A stretch of 64,000 nt of DNA from Collinsella tanakaei (GTDB lineage Bacteria; Actinomycetota; Coriobacteriia; Coriobacteriales; Coriobacteriaceae). Below the pieces are notes generated by a model. It was not told the origin of the DNA. It ran no database searches and saw nothing but the letters and a program-made list of their open reading frames with translations. The translations under genes were made by a program, and so were the position numbers. This document shows, in pieces, positions 46,201-53,904 of the stretch; position 1 is the stretch's first letter, and each line of letters starts with the position of its first letter. The stretch covers positions 118,762 through 182,761 of the forward strand of contig NZ_JADYTL010000006.1 of assembly GCF_021531055.1 (NCBI RefSeq). The letters are read 5' to 3'.

Positions 46201-49068
46201 GGCAAGATCACGCTCGAGCTCGCCGACGGGCAGCAGACGACGCTTGCGGGGCTTCCCGCAGGTTGCACCTATCGCATCGAGGAGAAGGCCTCCGGCGCCA
46301 CGACGTACGACACGTCCTTTCGCATCGACGCACCCGACGGCACGACGGACGGGGACGGCGTGACGGCCAAGGGCACGCTTGCCGCCGGGGCCTCCGTCGC
46401 GACGTTCACCAACCGGCCGACCGCCGGCTCGATCCACCTGACCAAGACGGTGATCGGCAACGACGGTGACACGACCTTCGCGTTCCCGTTCGAGGTGAAA
46501 CTCGCCCGCACCGACGATCGTCCACTCCCCCAAACGCTCGCCTATCGCATCGGCGACACGGCGCAGACGGGCACCGCGACGGTCGCCGACGACGGCATCG
46601 TGCGCCTCGAAGGCGACCGGCCCGTCGCGCTCGCGGACGGCGACGAGCTCACCATCATGGGCGTGCCGATCGGCGTGAGCTACACGGTGCGCGAAACGGA
46701 TACGGATGGACACACGCCCCATATCGACAAGAGCACCGACGAAGCCGGCGCCCAGCGGATCGAGAGCGACCACGTGACGGGCGCGATCGACACCGACGGG
46801 CAAGTCGATACCCTCGCGTTCACCAACGAGCGCGTCACCTACGGCACGCTCGAGGTCACCAAGCGCACCGTCGGCGATGCCTCCCGCACCCCATTCGCCT
46901 TCACCGTCGAGCTTGTCGGCGATGACGGCACGCCCTTGAGCGGCACCGTGCGCTACCGCATCGACGGCTCCGGCGATCCATCACAGGAGGCGACGCTGGA
47001 AGACGGGGCGTTTACCATCGAACTAACCGGCGGTCAGACGCTTATCGTCGACGGGATACCCTGCGGCACGACGTACGACGTCCGCGAGCGGGATTACAGC
47101 GCGGATGGCTACCTCACGCTCCAATCCGGCGCCACGGGAACGATCGACGAGGCGCCGGCGCACGCGGTCTTTGCGAACGTCAAGACGACCGGCGCGTTGG
47201 ACATCGCCGCGATCGCCACCGGAAACGCCGTGGAGCCCGACCGAACCTTCTCGTTCGACGTGACGCTATCCGGCCTGTTCACCGCCCAGCCGGCAGCATG
47301 CTCGACGCTGGAACTCACGTCCATGCGTTACGACGGCACCGAAGACGAACCCCATCGGGAAACGATCACATTCGAGCGCGTCGAAGGCGGCGATGACGGA
47401 CATGCCGTCATCGCCGATGTGGCGGGTGCCACGGGCTTCGTCATCGACGGGCTCGCCCCCGGCATGGCGTTTCGCGTCGAGGAACTCGATGCGCAGGCGC
47501 TCAAGCAGGATGGCTACCGCATCTCGCTCGGACGGGAGCCGATCTTCGCGGACGGCACGGAGGTGAACCCCTACGATGGCGTCCTCGCCGATGGCGGTAT
47601 CAGCACCGTCTACGCCGTGAACGCGCGCGACTTGTTCGGCGACCTTGCCCTGTCCAACCGAATCGAGGGCGCCGCGGCGGAAGCCGACGCGCAGGCGGGC
47701 ATGCGGTTCCGCTACACCATCGACGCGAGGACCGCCACGGGCGATCCGATCACCGGAACCTACCCGATCGCCGCCACGGGAAACGTGACGGTCGACAACG
47801 ACGCGACACGGGATTCGATCGCGTTCGTGAACGGACGAGCGAGGGTCTCCATCGCGGGAAACGGCACCCTCACCGTGCAGGGCATCCCGGCAGGCGGCAA
47901 CGTCACGATATCGCAGGAAGACACCTCGACGAGCGGGTACACCACCACCCCGGACCTGGTGCAGGAATCTCAACTCGCGCCCGCCGAGACGACGGAGGTC
48001 TCGTACACGAACACCAAGAAGTACCGCCCGGCCTCGGTGGCGATCGCCGGCACCTCGACCATGCGCGGCCGACCGCAGCGGGATGGCGAATTCACCTATG
48101 AGCTGCTCGACGCCCACGGCGACCCGGTCACCGTCAACGGCACCGCCGCGCGCGCGACATCCTCCGCCGCACCGGCGGACGAGAGCGCGCCGTGGACACT
48201 CCCCGACCTCGCCTTCGATGCGCCGGGCACGTTCGCCTACCGCGTCGCCCAAGCGCTTCCCGACGACCGCGAGCCGGGCGTCACCTACGATGAGCGCGTC
48301 TACGACGTCACCGTCACCGTGATCTCAGATAGCGTCGGCAATCTTTCCGCCACAATCGCAAGCGACTTTGACGGCACGGAGTCACCCATCGCGTTCGTGA
48401 ACAGCTATACCGAGCTTCGCGGATCGTCGCTCATCACCGGTATCAAGCGCCTCGACGGCGCGGCGCCCGCACCGGGGAGGTTCTCGTTCACTCTTCAGGA
48501 AATCGATGACGAAGGCGAACCGGTCGGCGACACCCTCGTCGCCCGCAACGATGCCACGGGCGCCATCGTCTTCGGTCCGTTTGCACTCGAGACGCCGGCG
48601 GGCACCGAAACGCACCGGACCTTCCTCATGCGCGAGAGCGTGCCGGACGATGCCGCATCGGACGGCATCGATTACGACACCCGCACGTTCCGCATCACGC
48701 TGACCGGCACCGATGGCGGCAACGGCGTGCTGGAGCTCGAGACGGCCGTCGCATGCGGGGCCGCAGGACAGGACGGAGCATGGGAGACGTGCGAAGAGGC
48801 GGCGTTTGAGAACAGGACGGTATCGACTCCCGACAACCCGGAAGGTCCCGATGGGCCAGGCGAGACTCCGGGTGATCCCGATGCGAAACCCGGCGACTCG
48901 TGCGAAGGAGCGAACACGCCCGACCGGGACGCCTCGGGCGAAAGCGCTTCCGTCGATACCGGCGCTCGCCTCATCGCCACCGGTGATACCTCCCTGCCTC
49001 CGATCGTCCCCTGCCTGATCGCTCTGGCCGGTCTGGCGCTCATCATCCGAGGCCGTATCCGCCGCTGA
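43237..49068 (+). CDS. Giant surface adhesin/pilin: VWA-like domain, Cna-B-like repeats, two FctA-type domains
   Basis: A 1943-residue exported protein. The signal peptide ends ASPLAASA (about residue 30). A VWA-like region (about 115-350) follows; its first MIDAS position reads DVVFVVSANAV instead of D-x-S-x-S. From about 925 come five related beta-sandwich units of about 120-150 residues, each opening like GTLEVTKRTVGDASRTPFAF. Then two units resemble the streptococcal pilin isopeptide-linkage (Spy0128/FctA) domain, including EPGVTYDERVYDVTVTV and GIDYDTRTFRITLTG. After a Pro/Gly/Asp linker, the end has LIATGD, a hydrophobic stretch and RGRIRR, a variant sortase signal. An internal LPHTG lies at 738-742. 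Likely host or mucus adhesion; no sortase gene is in the window. Confidence 0.85.
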   Translation: MHRHIRPRVLPVIFAVILSATLASPLAASAVPDTDATADLPLKIVDPDTSTSWEGLFRSPGSAQDAYSFSTEQAGRIWADKSVYAADDQARDAGVAASLRDRDRGFLVSLSALSSSASIRHEDGLSHDVVFVVSANAVLADKTYNGRAQADHLVSALNAAISQLMAENDSAAVPTRVGVVAYSSEVTVLMPLAVYAPDGNGSYLAYEARANGRDPHLVVTGTADGVQTSNAALRSGSYLQRAVHVGADMLEAAAADPDAASRAPELVVMGIQTPPMANVDLLDPAVYTGAADGFLGPLPHSRENGYGTDAMLATLLTMRADRQRIERAWEHGGGPLKVYTTGLDTTATVAYLLETAAEQEHRTLPGSGAAAGIDLADNLEQAATRYAEAAADGKPAIALDLYGSSPSGLAAKTVTLPCIPDLLKTSGEGLSSVDEYFCAHSVQAVSWAFTSAVNRILGIEYAAPTPTAPGEAGDVTVRDAIGVGMQLTDMKGIQYGSTLLDGALAAQAVTIGVQDPWDIEATHEFAYIVDAVNERYDLGYAAYDLLFDAFSDGQFAYGGADDYSNRASWYVDADHRMVAGDERPYTFASERELAAVHAGDWEADAPDDVRAAIETARDHGAAAVCETWFYIGNLPNQYTGGDVTLYDFVIMVETDLATGRQTLLAAIPADAVPAMRAHVDIAQDGQATMTVDDPEQTDPVRLVYEVAPTSHVADVLDRITQGGTASDADLEQAVGTSLPHTGTGATLLFAGAFTDTGGEVQAGASASAIAAPANAYYLFGEATPLYTLVDGTTADPASPNAEDLEPLRGLPRAGATYYVEQTVYEAAFDSPDEVVAVEPKQRFVPYVAQPTTEDSPYSIGEDGVCVVAAGTPTSRPADVRRGIAKNPNATGSAPYSIISTIKATDGSTARLSARLGNNGVLVVPPAAGTAELTVGKRVDAGEQTAPAASDRTFSFRITLTRADGTPLAGPILLRGPAGDEADLAPLDDGKITLELADGQQTTLAGLPAGCTYRIEEKASGATTYDTSFRIDAPDGTTDGDGVTAKGTLAAGASVATFTNRPTAGSIHLTKTVIGNDGDTTFAFPFEVKLARTDDRPLPQTLAYRIGDTAQTGTATVADDGIVRLEGDRPVALADGDELTIMGVPIGVSYTVRETDTDGHTPHIDKSTDEAGAQRIESDHVTGAIDTDGQVDTLAFTNERVTYGTLEVTKRTVGDASRTPFAFTVELVGDDGTPLSGTVRYRIDGSGDPSQEATLEDGAFTIELTGGQTLIVDGIPCGTTYDVRERDYSADGYLTLQSGATGTIDEAPAHAVFANVKTTGALDIAAIATGNAVEPDRTFSFDVTLSGLFTAQPAACSTLELTSMRYDGTEDEPHRETITFERVEGGDDGHAVIADVAGATGFVIDGLAPGMAFRVEELDAQALKQDGYRISLGREPIFADGTEVNPYDGVLADGGISTVYAVNARDLFGDLALSNRIEGAAAEADAQAGMRFRYTIDARTATGDPITGTYPIAATGNVTVDNDATRDSIAFVNGRARVSIAGNGTLTVQGIPAGGNVTISQEDTSTSGYTTTPDLVQESQLAPAETTEVSYTNTKKYRPASVAIAGTSTMRGRPQRDGEFTYELLDAHGDPVTVNGTAARATSSAAPADESAPWTLPDLAFDAPGTFAYRVAQALPDDREPGVTYDERVYDVTVTVISDSVGNLSATIASDFDGTESPIAFVNSYTELRGSSLITGIKRLDGAAPAPGRFSFTLQEIDDEGEPVGDTLVARNDATGAIVFGPFALETPAGTETHRTFLMRESVPDDAASDGIDYDTRTFRITLTGTDGGNGVLELETAVACGAAGQDGAWETCEEAAFENRTVSTPDNPEGPDGPGETPGDPDAKPGDSCEGANTPDRDASGESASVDTGARLIATGDTSLPPIVPCLIALAGLALIIRGRIRR

Positions 49069-49114
49069 CGGGGCACGATGGCCCGCCCGTCCCATCCCAA
49101 GATCACCTACCCCT

Positions 49115-49239
49115 GTTTACGGTTCGGTTTTGGGCGGCATGTCCGAGTAGACGGGTGCTTGCGCACATTAAATCCGCAGGTAACTCGAACGGCGTTTTTC
49201 GGTCTACTCAAGAGATGCCCCCAAAACCGAACCGTAAAC
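49115..49239. repeat. 125-bp palindromic element (MITE-like), 20-bp perfect ends
   Basis: The arm at 49115-49134 (GTTTACGGTTCGGTTTTGGG) is an exact inverted copy of 49220-49239. A second, imperfect pair follows inside (GGCATGTCCGAGTAGAC and GTCTACTCAAGAGATGCC). The core of about 49 bases has no coding sense. The rest of the adhesin-to-49448 gap holds no gene. Confidence 0.75.
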
Positions 49240-49447
49240 GCAATGGGGGGGCGCGGCGGCTCTGCCGGCTTCGCCCCAAATTCGACAAACCGGACGAGAT
49301 CACCGCGCCCCCTCTCCGGGAGATGGCGACACCGCCAGCGGGTTTGTCCCCGCGCGAGCCCCGGCCGAGGCCTATCATGAAGACATGGGTTTACGGGCAC
49401 GCGACCGTCCCGGCCATGCGTGCTTAGCCTCAGAGAGGGGACGCATT

Positions 49448-52027
49448 ATGAAATACCTGGTCGTCGGCGGTGTCGCCGCCGGAACCAAGGCTGCCGCCAA
49501 GATCAAGCGCTGCGACCGCGCCGCCGAGGTGAAGGTCATCACCAAGGGCGCCGACATCAGCTATGCCGGCTGCGGCCTGCCCTATTACGTGAGCGGCGAC
49601 ATCCCCACGCGCGAGGGGCTCATCGTCAACACGCCCGCCGCGTACGCCGGTCTCACCGGCGTCGAGGTGGAAACCGGCGCGGAAGCCACCGGGCTCGATG
49701 CCGCCGCGCACACGGTGCACGTGCGCCATGCGGACGGAAGCGAGGGCAACGAGACCTACGACAAGCTGATCGTCGCCACCGGCGCCGCCCCGATCGTGCC
49801 CGATGTGGCGGGATGCGACCTCGCGGGCGTCTTCTGCCTCCGCACGCCCGACGACGCATGCGGCCTGCGCGACTACGTGGAGCGCAACGCCTGTCGACGC
49901 GCCGTGGTGGTGGGCGCCGGCTTCATCGGCCTTGAGGCCGCCGAGGGCCTACTCGCCCGCGGCCTCTCCGTCACCGTGGTCGACGCGATGCCCCAGATCC
50001 TGCCGAACGTCTTCGATCCCGAGATGGCCGACTTCGCGAAGCGCCAGCTCAAGGCTGCCGGCGTCCGCGTGATCACCGGCGCCGCGCTCACCGGTGTCGC
50101 AGGTGACGGTCAGGTGACGGGCGTGCAGACGACGAACGGCTCGTTTGCCGCCGATGTCGTGGTCCTCGCCATCGGCATCCGTCCCGCCACGGCGTGGCTC
50201 GAGGACTCCGGCATCGAGATGTTCAAGGGCTGCGTGCTCGTGGACGAGCACATGGCCACCAACCTGCCCGACGTCTATGCCGCCGGCGATTGCGCCGAGG
50301 TGAGGAATTTCATCACCGGCCAGCCGCAGTGGAGCGCTATGGGATCCACGGCCAACATCTGCGGCCGCGCGCTCGCCCGCACGCTCACCGGTACGCCGAC
50401 CGCCTACCCCGGTGCGCTCGGAACCGGCGTCGTGCGGATCCTTCCGACGCTGAACGGCGGACGCACCGGCCTCACCGAGGCCGCGGCGCGCGAGGCGGGC
50501 TTCGACCCGGAGTCAATCGTATGCGTCGTGGACGACAAGGCCCACTACTATCCCGGCTCCTCGAGCTTCTTCATCAAGCTCATCGCCTGCAAGCAGACGC
50601 ACCGCCTGCTCGGCGTGCAGGCGCTCGGCGCAGGCGCGGTCGACAAGGTCGTCGACGTCGTGGTTGCCGCCCTGTACCAAAACCTCAAGGTCGAAGATCT
50701 CGACATGATGGATTTCGCGTACGCGCCGCCGTTCTCGACCGCCATCCACCCGCTCGTCACCGCCGGCTACATCCTGGAAAACAAGCTCGCCGGTGAACTC
50801 GAGAGCTTCACGCCCGCCGAGTACGCCGCGGGCGCCGCCGCGGGCTACGAGGTCATCGATGTCCTTCCCGCGCCCACGATCCCCGGTGCCACCTGGGTCG
50901 ACCTCACCAAGATCGGACCCGACGGCATCGCCGGCGTGGCCACGGACGCCAAGCTACTGCTCGTATGCGCCAAGGGCAAGCGCGGGTACTTCGCGCAAAA
51001 CCGCCTCAAGGCCGCCGGCTACACCGACACGCGCGTGCTCGAGGGCGGCATGACCTTCAACGAGGTCAAGGTCGCCCGCAAACCGGGCAAGAAGCTCCCC
51101 GCCGCCGAGATCAAGCGCCTGAAGGGCCTGGGCTGCCTGCAGGACAAGCGCTTCGACGACGTCTTCAACATCCGCGTGATCACGCGCAACGGAAAGTTGA
51201 CCGCCGCGGAGCAGAAGGTCGTGGCCGAGGCGAGCGAGACGTTCGGCTCCGGCGAGGTCACGATGACCACGCGCCTCACACTCGAGATCCAAGGCGTTCC
51301 GTACGACAACATCGAATCCTGCATCGCGTTTTTGCAGGACCACGGCCTGGACGCCGGTGGCACCGGCTCCAAGGTGCGCCCGGTCGTGAGCTGCAAGGGC
51401 ACCACCTGCCAGTACGGCCTGATCGACACCTTCGGTCTGTCCGAGAAGCTGCACGAACGCTTCTACGTGGGCTACCACGGCATCGAGCTGCCGCACAAGT
51501 TCAAGATCGCCGTGGGCGGCTGCCCCAACATGTGCGTCAAGCCCGACCTCAACGACCTGGGCATCGTCGGTCAGCGCGTGCCGCAAATCGTGGCCGAGAA
51601 GTGCCGTGCCTGCAAGGTCTGCCAGGTCGTGAAGGCGTGCCCCATGGGCGACGCACAGGTCGGACCGGACGGAAAGATCACCATCGACGGTTCTGCCTGC
51701 AATCACTGCGGACGCTGCATCGGCTCCTGCCCGTTCGACGCCGTGACCGAGGGGCTCGCCGGCTACAAGGTCTACATCGGCGGCCGTTGGGGCAAGAAGA
51801 CCGCGCACGGCCGCGCGCTGGACAAGATCTTCACCAGCGAGGACGAGGTCATGGACGTCGTGGAGCGCGCCATCCTGTTCTTCCGCGACGAGGGTATCTC
51901 GGGCGAGCGCTTTGCCGACACCGTGGCGCGTCTGGGCTTCGACTACGTGCAGGACAAGCTCCTGACCGCGCCGATCGACAAGGAGGCCATCCTCAACAAG
52001 CAGGTCGTGGGCGGCGCCACCTGCTAG
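49448..52027 (+). CDS. CoA-disulfide-reductase / rhodanese / siroheme reductase / ferredoxin fusion protein
   Basis: A cytosolic 859-residue protein with four parts. (1) Residues 1-450: FAD/NAD disulfide reductase; FAD motif VVGGVAAGTKAA, redox Cys42 in ISYAGCGLPY as in CoA-disulfide reductase, NAD motif VVVGAGFIGLEAAEGL and VYAAGDCAEV. (2) About 465-550: rhodanese with Cys507 in LLVCAKGKRGYFAQ. (3) About 560-715: a sulfite/nitrite reductase half whose C649-x5-C655 and C692-x3-C696 (SCKGTTCQYG, GGCPNMCVKPD) match siroheme/4Fe-4S ligands. (4) About 715-765: two 4Fe-4S motifs (CRACKVCQ..., CNHCGRCIGSCP). Parts 1-2 alone are known as CoA-disulfide or polysulfide reductases; parts 3-4 resemble AsrC-type anaerobic sulfite reductase. 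Start 49448 follows GAGAGGGG. Likely reduces sulfane sulfur, polysulfide or sulfite to sulfide. Confidence 0.85.
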   Translation: MKYLVVGGVAAGTKAAAKIKRCDRAAEVKVITKGADISYAGCGLPYYVSGDIPTREGLIVNTPAAYAGLTGVEVETGAEATGLDAAAHTVHVRHADGSEGNETYDKLIVATGAAPIVPDVAGCDLAGVFCLRTPDDACGLRDYVERNACRRAVVVGAGFIGLEAAEGLLARGLSVTVVDAMPQILPNVFDPEMADFAKRQLKAAGVRVITGAALTGVAGDGQVTGVQTTNGSFAADVVVLAIGIRPATAWLEDSGIEMFKGCVLVDEHMATNLPDVYAAGDCAEVRNFITGQPQWSAMGSTANICGRALARTLTGTPTAYPGALGTGVVRILPTLNGGRTGLTEAAAREAGFDPESIVCVVDDKAHYYPGSSSFFIKLIACKQTHRLLGVQALGAGAVDKVVDVVVAALYQNLKVEDLDMMDFAYAPPFSTAIHPLVTAGYILENKLAGELESFTPAEYAAGAAAGYEVIDVLPAPTIPGATWVDLTKIGPDGIAGVATDAKLLLVCAKGKRGYFAQNRLKAAGYTDTRVLEGGMTFNEVKVARKPGKKLPAAEIKRLKGLGCLQDKRFDDVFNIRVITRNGKLTAAEQKVVAEASETFGSGEVTMTTRLTLEIQGVPYDNIESCIAFLQDHGLDAGGTGSKVRPVVSCKGTTCQYGLIDTFGLSEKLHERFYVGYHGIELPHKFKIAVGGCPNMCVKPDLNDLGIVGQRVPQIVAEKCRACKVCQVVKACPMGDAQVGPDGKITIDGSACNHCGRCIGSCPFDAVTEGLAGYKVYIGGRWGKKTAHGRALDKIFTSEDEVMDVVERAILFFRDEGISGERFADTVARLGFDYVQDKLLTAPIDKEAILNKQVVGGATC

Positions 52028-52054
52028 AGACCCAAACGGCCAGCCGACATGAAA

Positions 52055-52097
52055 GGCGGGGTGCGGTCCACGATTGGGACCGCACCCCGCCTTGTGT
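52055..52097 (+). terminator. Strong terminator after the sulfur-reductase fusion gene
   Basis: GGCGGGGTGCGGTCC pairs perfectly with its inverted copy at 52077-52091, then TTGTGTT. It lies 27 bases after the stop codon. Confidence 0.8.
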
Positions 52098-52141
52098 TGC
52101 CGACAGAGGAACGACCGTCGTATGTCGAACCGCCCCCACCG

Positions 52142-52573
52142 TCACCCTTCGCAGATTTCGAGGTACTCCGCACACGTTATCGCGCGCACCCTGGATGCGC
52201 GATACGCCTCGGCATCGCGCGTGAGGATGAAGTCGACGTTGTTCAGCTCCGCACATGCCCGCACGAGTCCGTCCTCGAAGTCCGGCTCATTCGAATGGAT
52301 GGAAAGCTCACACTCCTCCGCCCCCGTCGGCGCGATGACGAGCAGCTCCATGAGCCATTCGATCGACTTCCGCGCATAGCGTTCGTCGTATTGGCGCTCG
52401 AGGACGTAATACGCGTCTTTCAACGAGGCGGCGGGGGTCATGCCCAAATCTCCCCCTCCGTTGCATCGCCGCAGGACACGGCATGCTTCATCCGACTCGG
52501 GCCGCTCGCGGCATACGGCATCGATCAGGATGTCGGTATCGAAGAGCAGGTAGTGATCGTTGTATCTATGCAT
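52142..52573 (-). CDS. PIN-domain toxin (type II toxin-antitoxin)
   Basis: A 143-residue PIN-domain protein, probably an Mg-dependent RNase acting as the toxin of the pair. Acidic catalytic residues are visible: Asp12 and Asp14 in YLLFDTDILIDAV, then FEDGLVRACAELN, and a last Asp in FILTRDAEAY. Its start codon lies inside the last codons of the upstream antitoxin gene (8-base overlap), so translation is coupled. It most resembles the PIN proteins of VapC type; the target RNA is unknown. Confidence 0.82.
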   Translation of the reverse strand: MHRYNDHYLLFDTDILIDAVCRERPESDEACRVLRRCNGGGDLGMTPAASLKDAYYVLERQYDERYARKSIEWLMELLVIAPTGAEECELSIHSNEPDFEDGLVRACAELNNVDFILTRDAEAYRASRVRAITCAEYLEICEG

Positions 52574-52850
52574 ACCGCCCCGCTATCATGTCGCGAAGAT
52601 CTTCCTTCGTCATGGTTTTGAGCCATGTTGCCTCGGGAAGATCGGCGCGAAATCGCATGAAGCCCTCAAATGGATCCTCCTCGACGGTCACCTCGCGCTT
52701 CCCGTCGATGGGGATCTCGCCGGTGCGGGCGATATGCTCCCACACCTGACGGATCACGTCTCCCGCCTGGAGCCCGGCAGCGCGGAGATATGCATCCGCG
52801 CGCTCCTTGATGCGCTCATCAACCCGACCGGAAATGACCGCTGTGGCCAT
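52566..52850 (-). CDS. RelB/DinJ-like antitoxin
   Basis: A 94-residue protein starting MATAVISGRVDERIKERADA, then YLRAAGLQAGDVIRQVWEHI, the ribbon-helix-helix opening of RelB/DinJ antitoxins. The polar C-terminal half probably wraps the PIN toxin. The start at 52850 has a strong GGAGG site; the much longer open frame upstream is antisense to mrp and not coding. RelB/DinJ antitoxins usually partner RelE-type toxins, so pairing with a PIN protein is notable. Confidence 0.82.
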   Translation of the reverse strand: MATAVISGRVDERIKERADAYLRAAGLQAGDVIRQVWEHIARTGEIPIDGKREVTVEEDPFEGFMRFRADLPEATWLKTMTKEDLRDMIAGRYA

Positions 52851-52863
52851 GGCTCCTCCTTTC

Positions 52864-52879
52864 GTATACACGTATACAC
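52864..52879 (-). promoter_or_regulatory. Tandem GTATACAC octamers upstream of the toxin-antitoxin operon
   Basis: GTATACAC occurs twice in direct succession, 13 bases before the antitoxin start, where the antitoxin ribbon-helix-helix would be expected to bind for autoregulation. Confidence 0.5.
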
Positions 52880-53058
52880 TATAGGAATGCAACCCGTAGC
52901 CGTCAAGAACGTGTACCGGGATCGGCCGCCGCACCATCGCATCGCATCCCGCGCGCGATCGCCCGCTGCGGACGGGTACAATGGACCCGTGCCAACCATT
53001 GAGTGCCCGGCTCCGCGCACGGCATCGTCGCGCCGGGTTCAACCGAAAGGACCATCCC

Positions 53059-53904
53059 ATGACCACCTGTGAACACGCCCAGGCCGCCGGCGGCCAGAGC
53101 GCCCCGATGCAGTTCGAGGAAAACAACCTCTCCGAGGTCAAGCGCGTCATCGCCGTGCTTTCCGGCAAGGGCGGCGTCGGCAAGTCGCTCGTGACCGGCT
53201 CGCTGGCCGTCGAGCTCGCCCGTGGCGGCGCCAAGGTCGGCATCCTCGACGCCGACATCACCGGCCCCTCTATCCCCCGCATGTTCGGCATGGGCGATCG
53301 CCGCGCCCACGGTTTGGGCAAGCTGCTGCTGCCCGAGATCTCCGAGGGCGGCGTCAAGGTCATGTCGTCCAACCTGTTGCTCCAAAACGAGACCGACCCC
53401 GTGCTCTGGCGCGGCCCGGTCATCGCCGGCGCCATCAAGCAGTTCTGGAGCGACACCTCCTGGGGCCCGCTCGACTACCTGCTCGTGGACATGCCCCCGG
53501 GCACGGGCGACGTCGCACTCACCGTGTTCCAGTCCCTGCCGGTCGACGGCATCGTCGTCGTCACGAGCCCGCAGGATCTCGTGTCCATGATCGTCGCCAA
53601 GGCGGTCAACATGGCCGATAAGATGAACGTGCCCGTGCTCGGTATCGTCGAGAACATGAGCTACGTGCAGTGCCCCGACTGCGGCCGCGCGATCGAGATC
53701 TTCGGCGCAAGCAAGCTCGACGACGTCGCCGCCACCTACAACCTGCCCGTCCTCGACCGTCTGCCCATCGATCCGGCGCTCGCCGCCGCCTGCGATGCCG
53801 GCACCATCGAGACCGAGCTTCTGGCCGGCACCCTGCCGCTCGCGCTCGCCGCGGTCAAGGCCGTCGAGCCCCACGAGGGCGACGAGCCCTCCGAGCAGGC
53901 CTAA
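53059..53904 (+). CDS. mrp: Mrp/NBP35-family Fe-S cluster carrier ATPase
   Basis: P-loop ATPase of the Mrp/ApbC group, which carries 4Fe-4S clusters to target enzymes. It has 281 residues. The deviant Walker A is SGKGGVGKS at 35-43, with LDADITGPSIPRMFG and VDMPPGTGDVALTV as the other nucleotide motifs. The cluster-binding pair is C-P-D-C in MSYVQCPDCGRAI. The ATG at 53059 follows GAAAGGACC and gives the usual start. It lies 1 kb from the Fe-S-rich reductase gene and directly before a flavoprotein gene. Confidence 0.92.
   Translation: MTTCEHAQAAGGQSAPMQFEENNLSEVKRVIAVLSGKGGVGKSLVTGSLAVELARGGAKVGILDADITGPSIPRMFGMGDRRAHGLGKLLLPEISEGGVKVMSSNLLLQNETDPVLWRGPVIAGAIKQFWSDTSWGPLDYLLVDMPPGTGDVALTVFQSLPVDGIVVVTSPQDLVSMIVAKAVNMADKMNVPVLGIVENMSYVQCPDCGRAIEIFGASKLDDVAATYNLPVLDRLPIDPALAAACDAGTIETELLAGTLPLALAAVKAVEPHEGDEPSEQA

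Noticed and set aside
44326..46803. 825-residue minus-strand open frame opposite the adhesin gene
   Set aside because: Shadow frame; the plus strand encodes an exported repeat protein with signal peptide and anchor.
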